Below, one piece after another: positions 11,555 to 24,100 of a stretch of 64,000 nt of DNA; the stretch's first letter is position 1; each line of letters starts with the position of its first letter. Source of the DNA: Mytilus galloprovincialis (lineage: Eukaryota > Mollusca > Bivalvia > Mytilida > Mytilidae); the NCBI RefSeq assembly GCF_965363235.1, contig NC_134851.1:40018321-40082320 (forward strand), read 5' to 3'. The notes under the pieces were generated by a model. It did no database searches and had not been told where the DNA came from. It saw only the letters and a program-made list of their open reading frames with translations. A program made the position numbers and the translations under genes.

Positions 11555-11716
11555 GAAATAATTGATGCAAACTATACTTTATTGTAGTTTTAACATGGGT
11601 AGGCATTATTTTCGTGTTATTTTAGCCCCCACTATCGATCGGGCAAAAATAATTACGAGTATAATGCCTACCCATGTTAAAACTACAAAAAAGTATAGCT
11701 TGAATCAATTATTTCT
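11555..11716. repeat. Hairpin element, ~65-nt arms
   Basis: The left arm (GTAGTTTTAACATGGGTAGG) pairs with the right arm (CCTACCCATGTTAAAACTAC), and outer parts (AATTGATGCAAACTATACTT / AAGTATAGCTTGAATCAATT) pair imperfectly. The loop holds GCCCCCACTATCGATCGGGC. It looks like a compact foldback or MITE-type insertion. Confidence 0.7.
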
Positions 11717-12201
11717 TAAATATATTAGTTTTATTTGACCTAAACTTACAGTCTCGTATAATTCTTATATATTTTGACACTAAGTCTTGTAAATAAATGA
11801 TGACAATAAAAATTAATTATATAAAAAAATAGAGACGAAATCGATACCAATGGGGCATTTAACTTATAATTCGAAAACAAACAGACAATGCCATGTTATT
11901 CAGTTCTGAGTGTAGTAAACTGTTATTTATCTTTTGATCGTTTTTATTATCATTATTTGCTATGGCAATGTCGGTTTTATTCTACTGTTGACTGTACCCA
12001 TTCAGGATCATTGACTTTTATTTTGCAAGCGTGCCGGAAATTTTATTAATTTATTAATAGAAAAAGAAAGTTCACAACGGTAAAACATAAATCATTACTT
12101 TTGTTATGAAGATAAGATCTCAACCTTACCTTTTAAAAATGAAATCAACATGCTTCAATGCTGTGTATAACATTTGTTTTTTACTTCATTATTTTGTTCA
12201 T

Positions 12202-12567
12202 AATAGTTATTAAAGGCACCAAGACGCTCAGATCAAAATAGTTGTAAAGCCAAACAAGTACAAAGTTGAAGAGCATTGAGGACCCAAAATTCCAAAAAGT
12301 TGTACTAAATACGACTAATGTAATTTATTCCTGGGATAAGAAAATCCGTAGTTTTTCGAAAAAATCAAAGTTTTGTAACAGGAAATTTATAAATATGACT
12401 ATACAATTGATATTCATACCAACACCGAAGTGCTGACTACTTGGCTGTATGAGGATATAATTTAATACGCCGGACGCGCGTTTCGTCTACCTAAGACTCA
12501 TCAGTGACGCTTAGATCTATAACAAAAAGTTGTAAAGCCAAACAAGTACAAAGTTGAAAAGCAGTGA
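12202..12567 (+). repeat. Dispersed repeat R, copy 2 (private to unit A)
   Basis: Contains AACAAGTACAAAGTTGAAGA, an ACACCGAAGTGCTGACTAC block, then GCCGGACGCGCGTTTCGTCT and a second partial AAACAAGTACAAAGTTGAA, so it is a composite of one long and one short R copy. Unit B runs straight from GTTCATAA to the GACTGT..TTTCGAGCC sequence without it (near 28860-28885), so it arrived after the duplication or was lost from B. Confidence 0.65.
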
Positions 12568-12725
12568 ATTAGACTGTTGGTTTTTTCTTTGTTCTTTCGA
12601 GCCTTTTAAGCTGACTATGCCTCATAGGTTGTTTTTTTGAGTGACCTGTTATAGTTAATTTCTGAGATATTTGGCTCTTGTGTAGATATGTCTCATTGAC
12701 AGTCATACCACATCTTCTTATTTTA
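12568..12725 (-). repeat. Old copy of dispersed repeat V, shared by units A and B
   Basis: Ends CATTGACAGTCATACCACATCTTCTT, a diverged form of repeat V. The same copy is at 28890-29040 in unit B, so it predates the duplication. Confidence 0.55.
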
Positions 12726-14931
12726 AGATTGTGTCCTTATCTTTTTTCTTTTTAAATGAAGCATCATCTAGCAATTAAATCATGATTCCTTTTTGTCGTT
12801 CGTGAATTTTATGCACACATAGCTTAAACATCCAGCATTTCATTTACATGTTGTTACATTGGTAAATGTTTCATCTTTAAGTCCCTTTTAGTTCACCATT
12901 TCCAAATGGTCGATCACTTAATAAGCGTCTGTCAATCATTAACTTTTTCAAATATCTTCTCCTCTAAAACTGCTTGACCAAATCTTACCAACCTTGGCTG
13001 AAGAAAATTCCAGTTTGGTGAAAAATAAAGAACATCTTTTTTATTAAGGATACTTTCTTTGTTTAAAGTATTCTTAGTGTAAACTATATTTTGTTTTAAA
13101 AATAATAACATAAGCATAACAAATATAGCATCCCTAATAAACACTCAAAACCTTAATATGGTGAAAGATTTTAATAAAAACAAAACCAATAAATAGTGTT
13201 TCTGATAAAAAAAAATCGTCTAAAAATCAAAGGTTATAAAAATGGTAAATGTCGTACAAGTTTGATTGGATTTTTTTTCTTTGTTAAAATGCAAAATTGC
13301 AATGGTTTATAATACACCAAAAAAAATGATCAAGTAATCAGCTGCCTATAGCTACATGACGTCGTACTGATACACTCATCAAACTTTCTTGAGAACTACA
13401 CACGAAGACAAAGTTATTGTTTATTTCTAGTTTCTGGTGGCAACATTTCATAACAAAATGAGAATTAATAGTCGAAGTTGGTCCTACTGACATTTATTTT
13501 TAGTTCTGATTGCATTGTCTTATATTATAGAAGATGAGAAATCATATACGAAACCAGCTTAGACGTCTTATCAAGTCGTTCTCAAAACTATCTTCTTGAG
13601 AAGTTATAGACAAATTATTTTGAAACAGAGTAGCGAACATCCTTAACAACATATCTTATACTATATGATACTGTTTTATTTCTTCCTCGCACGAATACCG
13701 AATAATGTTTACCTTGGGATACAATATTGCGCAACAGAGGTAACTGAAGGCATAGGGAAGTTTCTGTGGTAAATATTCCCCGCTTTTTGGTAGAGTTCGT
13801 GTTGCTCAGTTTTGAGTTTTCTTTAGTGTGTTATGTGAAATGTTTTTCTTTTCATCGATTTTCGTAATGGCATTGTCACTAGGAAGAGGATATATGGCAT
13901 CACATTGTTTGTATTACCAAACTGTAAGTATCTGTGGTATTTGTAAGGACAACTCAGTACAGACCTCGGAACATATTTAAATAATATTATTCAGTGATTG
14001 CTATTTCAATCTTTGAGGAATGTTCAGTAGAATATACAATAAATATAGGCCAAGAGACAATTGCCTAACAAGAAATCAATCATTCGATGATTATCTCTTT
14101 AAAATTTGATACACTATAAACGATAGATACTGCAACAGTAGTCAAGTGTTCGAGTACTCATTGACATCCATTTATTAAAAATGATAAAGGTATGTTTTAA
14201 TATATATATTTTTTTAATATATAGTAGTATCTTTTCTTGAAGAAGTATTAGACAGAAACCCTAAAGCTCCAGATTTGTGGCATCTTTAAATATAGCTACT
14301 GGTACTGGAGAAGGGTGACATCGTTACAATATATTCTGGAACAGGAAAAGCCGGTAATGTCATTATGATAACAATACATAATTGTGCCTAAAGTAGTGGC
14401 ATTGTTAAAAGATGCTGGTTGTTGAGAAGGATGACGTTGTTTTTAAATACATCATGTTGTGAGGATCGAGACATTTTTTAATAACAGATGTTAGTGTAAG
14501 AGATAAGTGACACTATAACAATAAAACATGTTGCTGTAGAAGGCTGTTATTAAAATACAGGCTGGTGGTTGCCAAATATGTTGTTAAATGTTGCATCTAG
14601 AAATAGTATACGATATGGATAGGCATTTATCCAACTAAGAAACAGATCTTTCATTTAGACTAATGTGTAGGTTTAGAGGATGAAGGGGAGGACTATGTTT
14701 TTTTTTTAATCTTGCCTCATTCCCAAGAATCTAATTATTAGAAAACAATAATGAAACACTTTATTTTGATAATCATACACAAACAAGATACTGTTAGCAA
14801 TTAATCATTGTTGCTTTTTACATATTAAAATTGATGATCGATGGCTAGCCCTGGGAAATGTTGAAATGTAATTTCTTATTTTTCAACGTTTAGTCTGTTA
14901 TCGTGATATCTTCTATAAAATGTTTTCAAAA
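12726..14931. other. 3' flank of receptor gene A, no gene seen
   Basis: About 2.2 kb downstream of gene A. It aligns well with 29041-31412 downstream of gene B. An AATAAA on the minus strand at 14760-14765 lies about 170 bp past the gene A stop and could serve polyadenylation; it is not intact at the matching place in B. The 70-codon frame at 12932-13144 is not conserved in B. Confidence 0.45.
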
Positions 14932-15147
14932 TCAGTCCTCACTTCTGTCAATGAAATTTTCAAGACCCTCAATGTCAACAAAGTCTTCTTCGTCACCACT
15001 GGATATACTCCGCGTGTCGATGACACTACTGCCTCCTTCTGAATTAAGTACCTCGCTATATACTGTTCTGTTTTCAATACCTCTGATCCGCACATCTTGT
15101 GACGTAGACGGTTGGAAATACACGTCGGAATAATTCAACTGTCCTGT
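14932..15147 (-). CDS. Gene A exon 12: cytoplasmic tail with ITIM and ITSM sites
   Basis: 72 codons including the stop. It starts TGQLNYSDVYFQPST and continues to GIENRTVYSEVLN and an acidic end (IDRSED). LNYSDV fits the ITIM consensus and TVYSEV fits TxYxxV; the two tyrosines are 24 apart. Differences from B in this exon fall mostly on third codon positions in this frame, supporting it as the translated one. Confidence 0.85.
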   Translation of the reverse strand, partial: TGQLNYSDVYFQPSTSQDVRIRGIENRTVYSEVLNSEGGSSVIDTRSISSGDEEDFVDIEGLENFIDRSED

Positions 15148-18100
15148 CTGAAATGTAATGGAATCATTAATTTTGTATGTGCAATTATCTGCAATATCTT
15201 AGTAATAAATCATAAACTTTCAAATATAGGTAATCAAAAACATAATACAAACGTTGAAAGCTTTTACACAGAAAACAACCAGATATATAACCAAATCCTG
15301 ACAGGAAATCAGACCTAATGATGATGGAGAAATTATCTTCAATTTAGAATAATTTGAGAAGTGATACAGTTTTTAAAATATATATTAACTTTAGTTCGTG
15401 ACATGTGGTTCTGAACATACTTCAGTTCGTTAACTATGAAATGCAAAGAACAAGAACAGAAAGATACTAAGTCCTTCGAGTTAAGACCCCTTGCTCAAAA
15501 CCACTTCCTTTCAAGTATTATTTTGTCATGTAATCATCTATTTACAAGTCAGCATGTCACCATATACTATATGAATCTTTTTTAATCCACTTCTTAAATC
15601 ATTTAGAAAGTGTAAATCTTCTCATCTCTTAGTCAAACCTGGACATTTTTATCGGTGTCGTGTATTTATTTCTAGTATTAGTCTTACTAATTATTGTATG
15701 TCATATAATGAATTTTGTTACACATTTGTATCATTTGGCACTTTGTGTTGCATATATATTTGCCTCGTTATCATTTTACGTTAGTAATTCTATCAATATT
15801 CCTATCCCAAACAAGGCAATACATAAGTCTAGTTACTTACCAATGGACGTATGTTCTCCTCATGACTGTATGTTTCATAGTTATATTCTGAAAGAAGATC
15901 ATTATAAATGACTTTAAAAGTTAATAAATACCCTTACAAATCTGTAAGTAAATTGGTCATTTGGATAACCAAAAAGATTAACGAACAAACAGTACAATAA
16001 CAGGCTTTTAAAATTCTAGTTGATATTTAAAATTTTATAGAAAAATCTTACCAATGACTTATCCGCTAGCTTGAAGGGGTCTTGGTCGAAATGCTATTGC
16101 ATCCTGATACACAATATTCTCAACAGGCACTGGCTGACCTACGATAAAAATAAAAATGAGACATGGATTACTAAAGATGAAGAATGTCGAAATAGAAAAT
16201 CACTAAAGTACCAATAGAGCAGAACTGTTACAACAACAAAAAACACAAACCCCCATCTCAAGATTTGAAACAATAATGGCGAGAGTTAGAAAATTCTTTA
16301 TATATTGTCCTGCAATTGATTTAAAAAACAATTCGCGAACTGATTCAGCAACATTTGTTAAATATCTGCAATTTAAATTGAAAAAAACGAAAAGAAGCTT
16401 TAATTTGATTCTCAAAATGCAGATTTCGTCGACGATTCACTAATCAGTTATACCTGAATCAAATCAATTAGAACGTCTAGTGAAATAAGATTTCGTTTCA
16501 TTTCTCTAGTCAGTCGCATTAGGACAATACCATGCATTAGAAGACCAAGTCAAATACTGATTTGTTTAAAATTTAAACCCAATATATCAATAACATATCA
16601 AGTCAACAGAATGATGTGCATAATGGGCTAGTGATTTCTTAAATTACACTTGTAACGAGTTGGATGAGTAATGTATATATCGTAGACTAATTCATCCTCA
16701 AAGTTACTTAACTTATTTTGACAAAATTGAACTATACCAGCTGCTATTAATATTTCACTATTCCACTTTCATTAATAAATGTCCAGTAGTCAGCACCTCG
16801 GTGTTGACATGAATATCAAATATATGGTCATTTTTATAAATTTCCTGTGTACACAACTTTTAGAAAAACTAAGGATTTTCTTATCCCAGGAGTAGATTGC
16901 CTTAGCCGCATTTGGCACAACGTTTTAGAATTTTGGGTCCTCAATGCTCTTCAACTTTGTTCTTGTTTGGTTTTGAACTTTTTTGACCTGAGCGTCACTG
17001 ATGAGTCTTATTGTAGACGAAATGCGCGTCTGGCGTATAAAATCATAATCTTGGTACCTTTGATAACTATTTTATATATCTTGTTGCTAGTGTCCCTTTC
17101 ACAAATAGTTTGCAATTATTTAAGACTATTATTTCAAATTCTAATACATATTTTACCTTCTACCAACGCTGGTATGTCGTCCACTATTCTGAAATAAAGG
17201 AAAATGGAAACCATCATTATTGCATCAATACTAGTATTAAAAAAAAGTAGATAATGTTTGATTTTGTTTTAATTTGAAAGTGTTCATCAAGTAAGAAAAA
17301 AAAAGATATTGAAGCAAAAAACATGAGCGAATTTTGTAAAATTTCTTAGAATTTCTGTATGTTAAAAACTTATGGATAAGATTCAATATACACAATGTTA
17401 TTTCACTATAAATGCCTCTTGTTTCTAAATAAACCACATGTTATAATGAACCAGTAAAAACTAAAGATTTATCTGTGAATACCAGAATCTGATTATCAAG
17501 TAGGTCTAAATGGAGTTGAACAGCTAATTTCAACCATACCTTCTCTCTCTGTTTCTTTTTCTTTTCAATTTCAGGAAAACTGTAACAAAAAGGAATCTTT
17601 AATAATACATTGAATAAATATTTCAATGTTGATACTGTGATGATTTGCAAATGCTAGAAGGCCACATTTTTGATTTTGAAAACAACAAAACAAATCTAAA
17701 TACAGAAATTAAACCTTCAACTTTCCATTACAATAATAATAAAAATTGTCAGTTGTAATCAGAAAAACTGTGTCCTGCTAGACTTATATTTTAATGTGCC
17801 ATCATAATTTTTCTAAATCATATCTTAATTATCTTGTTATAAAATTACATGTATGTGCTACACATGGTCTTAATTTAAGATCTAAATGCTACTTTTCCTC
17901 ATTAATCTAAAGATTTAGTTTAACTAAAATAGTATTTATCATGCTTATTGTGGCATATTACCTGCTGCTACTAAAACAGGGACACACATAACCAAAACTA
18001 CTAAAACGGTAATACTTGCAACCTTGGTACTATTGATAATTTTCTCTTCTGAAATAAAAACAAGAGAAGAAGGAATCATTATTATTCTTATAAATTGGAT

Positions 18101-21100
18101 GTGTGTATGTTGTTACTATCAATTGTTTATGATTTAAACTTGGAGAAAATAGTAAGTTCTAAATTACTGATATGATTCAGAGTTCTCTTTTTCGTAGATT
18201 AGATTTTAAAAATATTTTGAAATTATTATGAAATGTAGGTTGTTCGTGTTGTTTATTCTTTAGTTTTCTATGTTGTGTCGTGTGTGCTGTTTGTTTGTCT
18301 TTTTCATTTTTAGTCATGGCGTTGTCAGTTTGTTTTAGATTTATGAGTTTGACTGTCCCTTTGGTATCTTTAGTCCCTCTTTTCTAACTATTTGTACTTT
18401 ATAAAGCATGCTAGGCAAAATTGAAATAGGAAGAATTTGGCTACTTTTCGTTTAAGGTTCTGTCTAGTCATAGATGATTTCCACTTTTCGGTATTTATGC
18501 ATTCTTTGAATTCTCATATTTGGGTTAACATTGTTTAGGCGTAACTGCTTAAGCCAAAACTCAAAGAGAACTCTGGACACATCATATATATCAAAGTGTC
18601 AATATTTATTTTGCCAACAGATCATTCACTTAATTCAACGATAGAACTGACGTTTTCCAAGTTTTTTATGTTTTCATCACGGCCTGCGTCTTAGCAACGT
18701 AGACCGTTTACCAAAATAAAGACAGCAAATGCAGGATACCAAAACCAAAACTTTATCGTCATTGTTATACTAGAAGATAAATGCACATTGCTCCTAATGA
18801 ATCAGAAATATAGAACGTATGGCCTTTTTGCTTGTTTATGAAGGTATTGTAAAGATTGTTTGTGCCAAAAGTACATGACTTTTGTATGATACAATCTTAC
18901 CTGTTGTGACTAGTTTTATTTCTACTTCAAAACTGTTATTGCCATAAACATTACATAGTGTTACAGTGTAAACATGTGAGTTACTATTATTTGATATGTT
19001 GAAGCTCAAAACGACACCAAATGCCTCTACAGTTATTTCTGTTCCATGAAAGATTGTTGTACTATTTACACTTGTCATCTGCATTAAAGCTGGTATCTCT
19101 TTATTATCACTTTTTACGTTATACGATTGTATCATAGATTTAGTGTAAACGATAAATTCCAGATATAACTTTTGTCCTTGTTGACTATATTGCTTATATT
19201 TAGTTTTCTCCACAAATACGGGTGGGCCTAAAATATAATAATATTAACAGTTTGATAATACAACGAAAAATAGAGTAAACATACATAAAGAATGGAAAAC
19301 ATCAATATCAAAATGTTCAAGAAATGTTGCGTACAGTATACAGACAATTGTTCTACATATTGATCTCGGCTAATTGAGTGTCAGATTTAAACAAAAGAAT
19401 ACCAATAGTTCCTACGTCTTAGCTTATTACTTGCAATGACTTAGCAAGAAGATGTGAAATAAACGATTCTTGAATTTGCAGTATTTTGTATACAGTACTT
19501 TTAATTCTACAGTTAATGATTTGGTTTGATGGAATTATGGCAGAAAGGCATATTCATCAAGAGAATTTCTTAAAAAATTTGAATGTCTGATTCATAATTT
19601 TGTGTTTTGTACATGTTGATACAAATGGAAGGTTCCAACTAGAAACTCATGTAAACATTTTAGGAACAGCTATATGTCTTCTGCTATTTGGTCGGGTTGT
19701 TGTTTTTGACACTTTACTTCTATCCTATTAAATAGCATTAGAAGAGTGTTTGAGAAAACAGAAATCTAAGCTTCGAAAATGGTTCCAATGTATAAGAATT
19801 AAAAAAGACAAACTTCATTCTTTTTTATGTTAACTTGTCGACTGTGCTGCTCCGTGTACTAGTGTAATATAACTCATATGTATGATTCCTTAACACATGT
19901 ACAACGCAATGTCAGGTAAAATAATAGTTTTTTCCTGTATACTTTTTTCAGCTTATAATAGGTGATACCAGATTAAAATGATATATAAAAGAAAGAGAAA
20001 GAGAACCGAAAAAGCTATCAATAATTCTGTTATATTCAAACGTATTACCATTTGCAATAACGCAGATTTGTCCTTTCTGAAAACTATTGCCGGTAATATC
20101 AACGACTCCGTTTGACACGGTACATATGTAGATACCGTTGTCCTGATACCGTTTTATCTTGTTTGCAATTTGAGGTAAAGTTACTTTTCCATCAGTGGTA
20201 GCATTTAAGTATCGAATGTGTTCGCCGAAGTATGACAGATGCTCCCATTGGCTATATGTATACTTTGAAGGTACCCCGTAAGCAAAACACTGTAGAGTTC
20301 TGGAGACTTCTTTTTCAGTAACATTCACGTGTTGATCAGGAATATCGGGAGGATCTGAAAGAATGATTTGTTCTTTAATTTAAAATAAAAAGAATATATA
20401 TATTGGCTTTAAGTAAAAAGAAATCTTTGATTACATGTAAATCTTTATATTTTTTCGCTATTCTTTCAATTATAAGATTGTAGAAATAAAATAATATTAT
20501 AGTTAAAAAAATCATTAAGAAAATGTCTATTGTTTATCAGCTAATATTATTTGTATCTGACAGATTTTTGAAAGCCAAGGATAACATTTATTGTCTTTTA
20601 AAGTTGCATAGATTTCGTCATCGGGAATACAAAGAATGCTCTTCCAATAACATGTCAGACATATTATCATTTTCAAAATATAATGCATTCTGGTTAATAT
20701 TAGCATGATCATTTTACCCTGCCTGAGCACTTAAGATTATCCCAGCTTCGAGTGGGGATCATCTTCGATGTTTGGCGTTTCTCGTCGTATTTTCATCCTA
20801 TCTTTTAAGATCGTAAATCAAAAGGTTATGAATGTCTTACACTTTCGAATTCTAAAACAGTCGAAATTATTAAATGACTTCACGTTCATATTAAGGTTGG
20901 AACAGTAAAAATACTGTTCGGAAGGATAGCTATGAGCATAATGAATCATCAATTTATTAGGCATACTGACATATTGGGTAGTGAATACTAAAAATGATAT
21001 AACGGCAGCATCCAGATTAGCGTTTTTTCCGTAATTTCGAAAAAAAATCAAAAAAAATCACCGTGATATTATCACAATTTTCAAAATTGAACTAATTTAA

Positions 21101-24100
21101 AATAACAACTTACACAAAACTGTAACTATAACATCATCATGGACAATTCCTATTTCGTTTTCTGCAAAACATCTATATTCACCGCTTTTAGAACGATTCA
21201 CGTTTATAATGTCATGACAAAGAACATTCGTATTATACCTCGAAGACAATACTAAACTGTTTATCGTCCACCATATTTCAATTGTTGATGTTCGGCTTTC
21301 AGAGCAACAGCATAGTGTTACGGACTGTCCCTCATAAACCTTGTCTGGAGTATAGTTCATTGTTATATGTGGTTTATCTTTAAAAAAAAAGAAGTTATTT
21401 CAAAATAATTAGGATTTTTCACGCGTCATTATATTTTGTACAAATCATTATAATAATGTTATGTGGTGTTTGTATAACATGGTGAAATGTGTGTAAACAG
21501 TCAGCAGAATCTATATATATGTGCTACCTTTGCTGGTATAATTTTTAAATTAAAAGTGCATTATGAATGCCACTATACGATAAGTTGTCACCTTTTCTAT
21601 CCGTACAAATCTGCATTAACAAATCCAATTTTAACTTTAATATTCGAAATGATATGTGTTCGAAAAACAAATCTGCCTTTTTCTCGTGTATCATCAATAT
21701 TGAAGACATTGAAGGATTGGAAATACTATGATGCAGACATAATCATAAAATCAAATTCATAAAAACAAATTTATAAAAACAAATTCATAAAAACAAATTC
21801 ATAAAATCCAGCAATAGAAGAAATATTCCATGTCATTCTATTTCAATATATCATTAACTCGTATATTTTAACTAATTTGATTCGTTCAGGGATAGTCACA
21901 AGTAAACTTTTATTTGTGAAGGTAAATAGAAAACGGCGGATAGCAACAAGCATATGGCACACTTATTTTAAGAATATCTAAAAACCGATATACTTTGTGA
22001 CGTCATCGATTATTTGAAGACAAACATCTTCAAATACATAAGATGTACAAAAAAAATATTAGATAAAATAAAATAATAACTAATATGTTGTTATTGTGAA
22101 ACATGAATAAGAGACAATATGATTATCTATAAAATTCCAACAAAATGAAATGATGGAATATATGACACTGACGATTTTCATATAAATATTGTCGGAAATT
22201 TATAATATATCAATTATAGCCTTTGTTTTGTGTTACTAAACGATATATCGACCAAAAAAAGTGTATCGATCTCGGACTTTGTCCTCAGTACATATATTTC
22301 TTCCAACTCAATATATCCTTGTTTCGATATTCATTCTGTGATTTGTTTTAAAGTTATCAAAGATACCATGCTTATGATTTTATACGCAAGACACGCGTTT
22401 CGTCATCATAAGACTCATCAGTGACACTAGGATCAAAACAGTTAGGTAAGCACAAGTATAAAGTTGAAGAACATTGACGACCTACAATTCAAAAACGTTG
22501 AGACAAATACAGTTAAGGTAATCTATGCCTGGGATAAGAAAATCCTTAGTATTTCTTAAAAGTCACCTTTTGCAAACCGTTAATTTATAAAAACGATCAT
22601 AACTTTGATATTCATGTCAACACCGAAGTGCTGACTACTGGTGATACCATCGGGAACGAACATCCACAAGCAGTGACATCGACCCAGTGGTGTAAATAGT
22701 TATCAAAAGTTCTTGTTATAAGAGATAGCTTAATACAGTTTTCCCATATGTCAACAATGGTAACAGCTTTGTTTTGTTACTGGTAAAAAAAAATCATGTG
22801 ATAAAAAAATGTAACCTAATTGAACGACCCCTGTAAACTCAAACATATCAAAGAGATTATCCTTTTAAATTTCGTCTTTGACAAATACAACTGACAAACA
22901 GATACAATATACAACAAAAATAGTGAAGAAGACATAATTGTGAATTGAGATTTTAGATAGAATTTACAGAGTAGGGAATATTTAAACATAAAAACAAGAT
23001 AAAGGAAGAAGATTCAGAGAATGACGTTGTGCATGTTGTGATGAAATATAAAGAAGAAGAGAATAATGTATCAAAGCATTACAAAATAAATTAAAAGAAC
23101 TGATGATATTGAAAATAACATTTTCACACAACTTATATATTGTTTTTCAAAACCCCAAAATATATACCAAATACATGTATTCTGAACTCCAATGCCAGTT
23201 AAAAATGGAGAGGTCCATACAAGATATGATGTGCAAGAATTATAGAACAGTTTTAGAATGGAAAATATTTTCTTAACAAATGTATCATAAGATAAACTAT
23301 GTAGAGATATATCAAAAATGACAATTAATTCCAAATATTTTACTAGAAGTTTATTGAGAATCTTGGTGTAACAAAACTATTCAGAAATAAGAGGTAAGCA
23401 TAGCAAACATTTGCTATGTTTAGTTTAAGAAAAGAAAACAATTACGAGTTACACAAAAATAAGAAAACATGATTGAATATTCAATCAGATTTGTTGATGA
23501 ACTCAAGTTCTAAATCAAAATAATCAGTATGCTTCGTATTGAACATTTTAATGAAAAAATACAAATGCAGATATATCTTTCGTGAGATAAAATAAACTAA
23601 TAGTAGAAACTAGCAGTGATTTATGTTGGTTCTCCCACTTTTAATAACTGTATGGTTGATTTAAAAAAGATGCTCCTGGTAGAGATGCTTACCTTTTTTT
23701 TCGGTGTGTATCATTGAACCATATGCCTTTATTTGACGAGTATTTAGTGGTGAAGGTAGATACATAGAACCTGTACAGAAAACATTTGCTAAGCTTAGTT
23801 TAAGAAAAGAAAAAAATGATGAGTTACACAGAAAATATGAATGACCATTTTATATAAGATCTGTTGATGAACTCAAGTTCTGAATCAAAATAATCAGTAT
23901 GCTTCGTATTGGACATTTTTATTGGAAAATATGAATGCAGATACTGTAAACCAACTTATTTTCGCGAGCGATTTATGTTCTCGACTTTCGCGAGTAGAAA
24001 AAAAAACGCGAATATGTAAAACTTGGATCTATCCTTATTAAACTTAATCAAGTAAATCAGGATATCGCGAAATTAAATAGCCGCGAAGTGCTCAAGAAAG

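Noticed and set aside
14913-15133. Alternative frames across the gene A tail exon
   Set aside because: A/B differences fall on third positions only in the LNYSDV..TVYSEV frame, and splice phase selects that frame once the 47-nt exon is included.
15148-16051. Direct splice from the 87-nt cassette to the last tail exon
   Set aside because: Phases disagree (it would read WTVELFRRVF and stop). Finding the conserved 47-nt exon at 15841-15887 and 32309-32355 resolves the frame.
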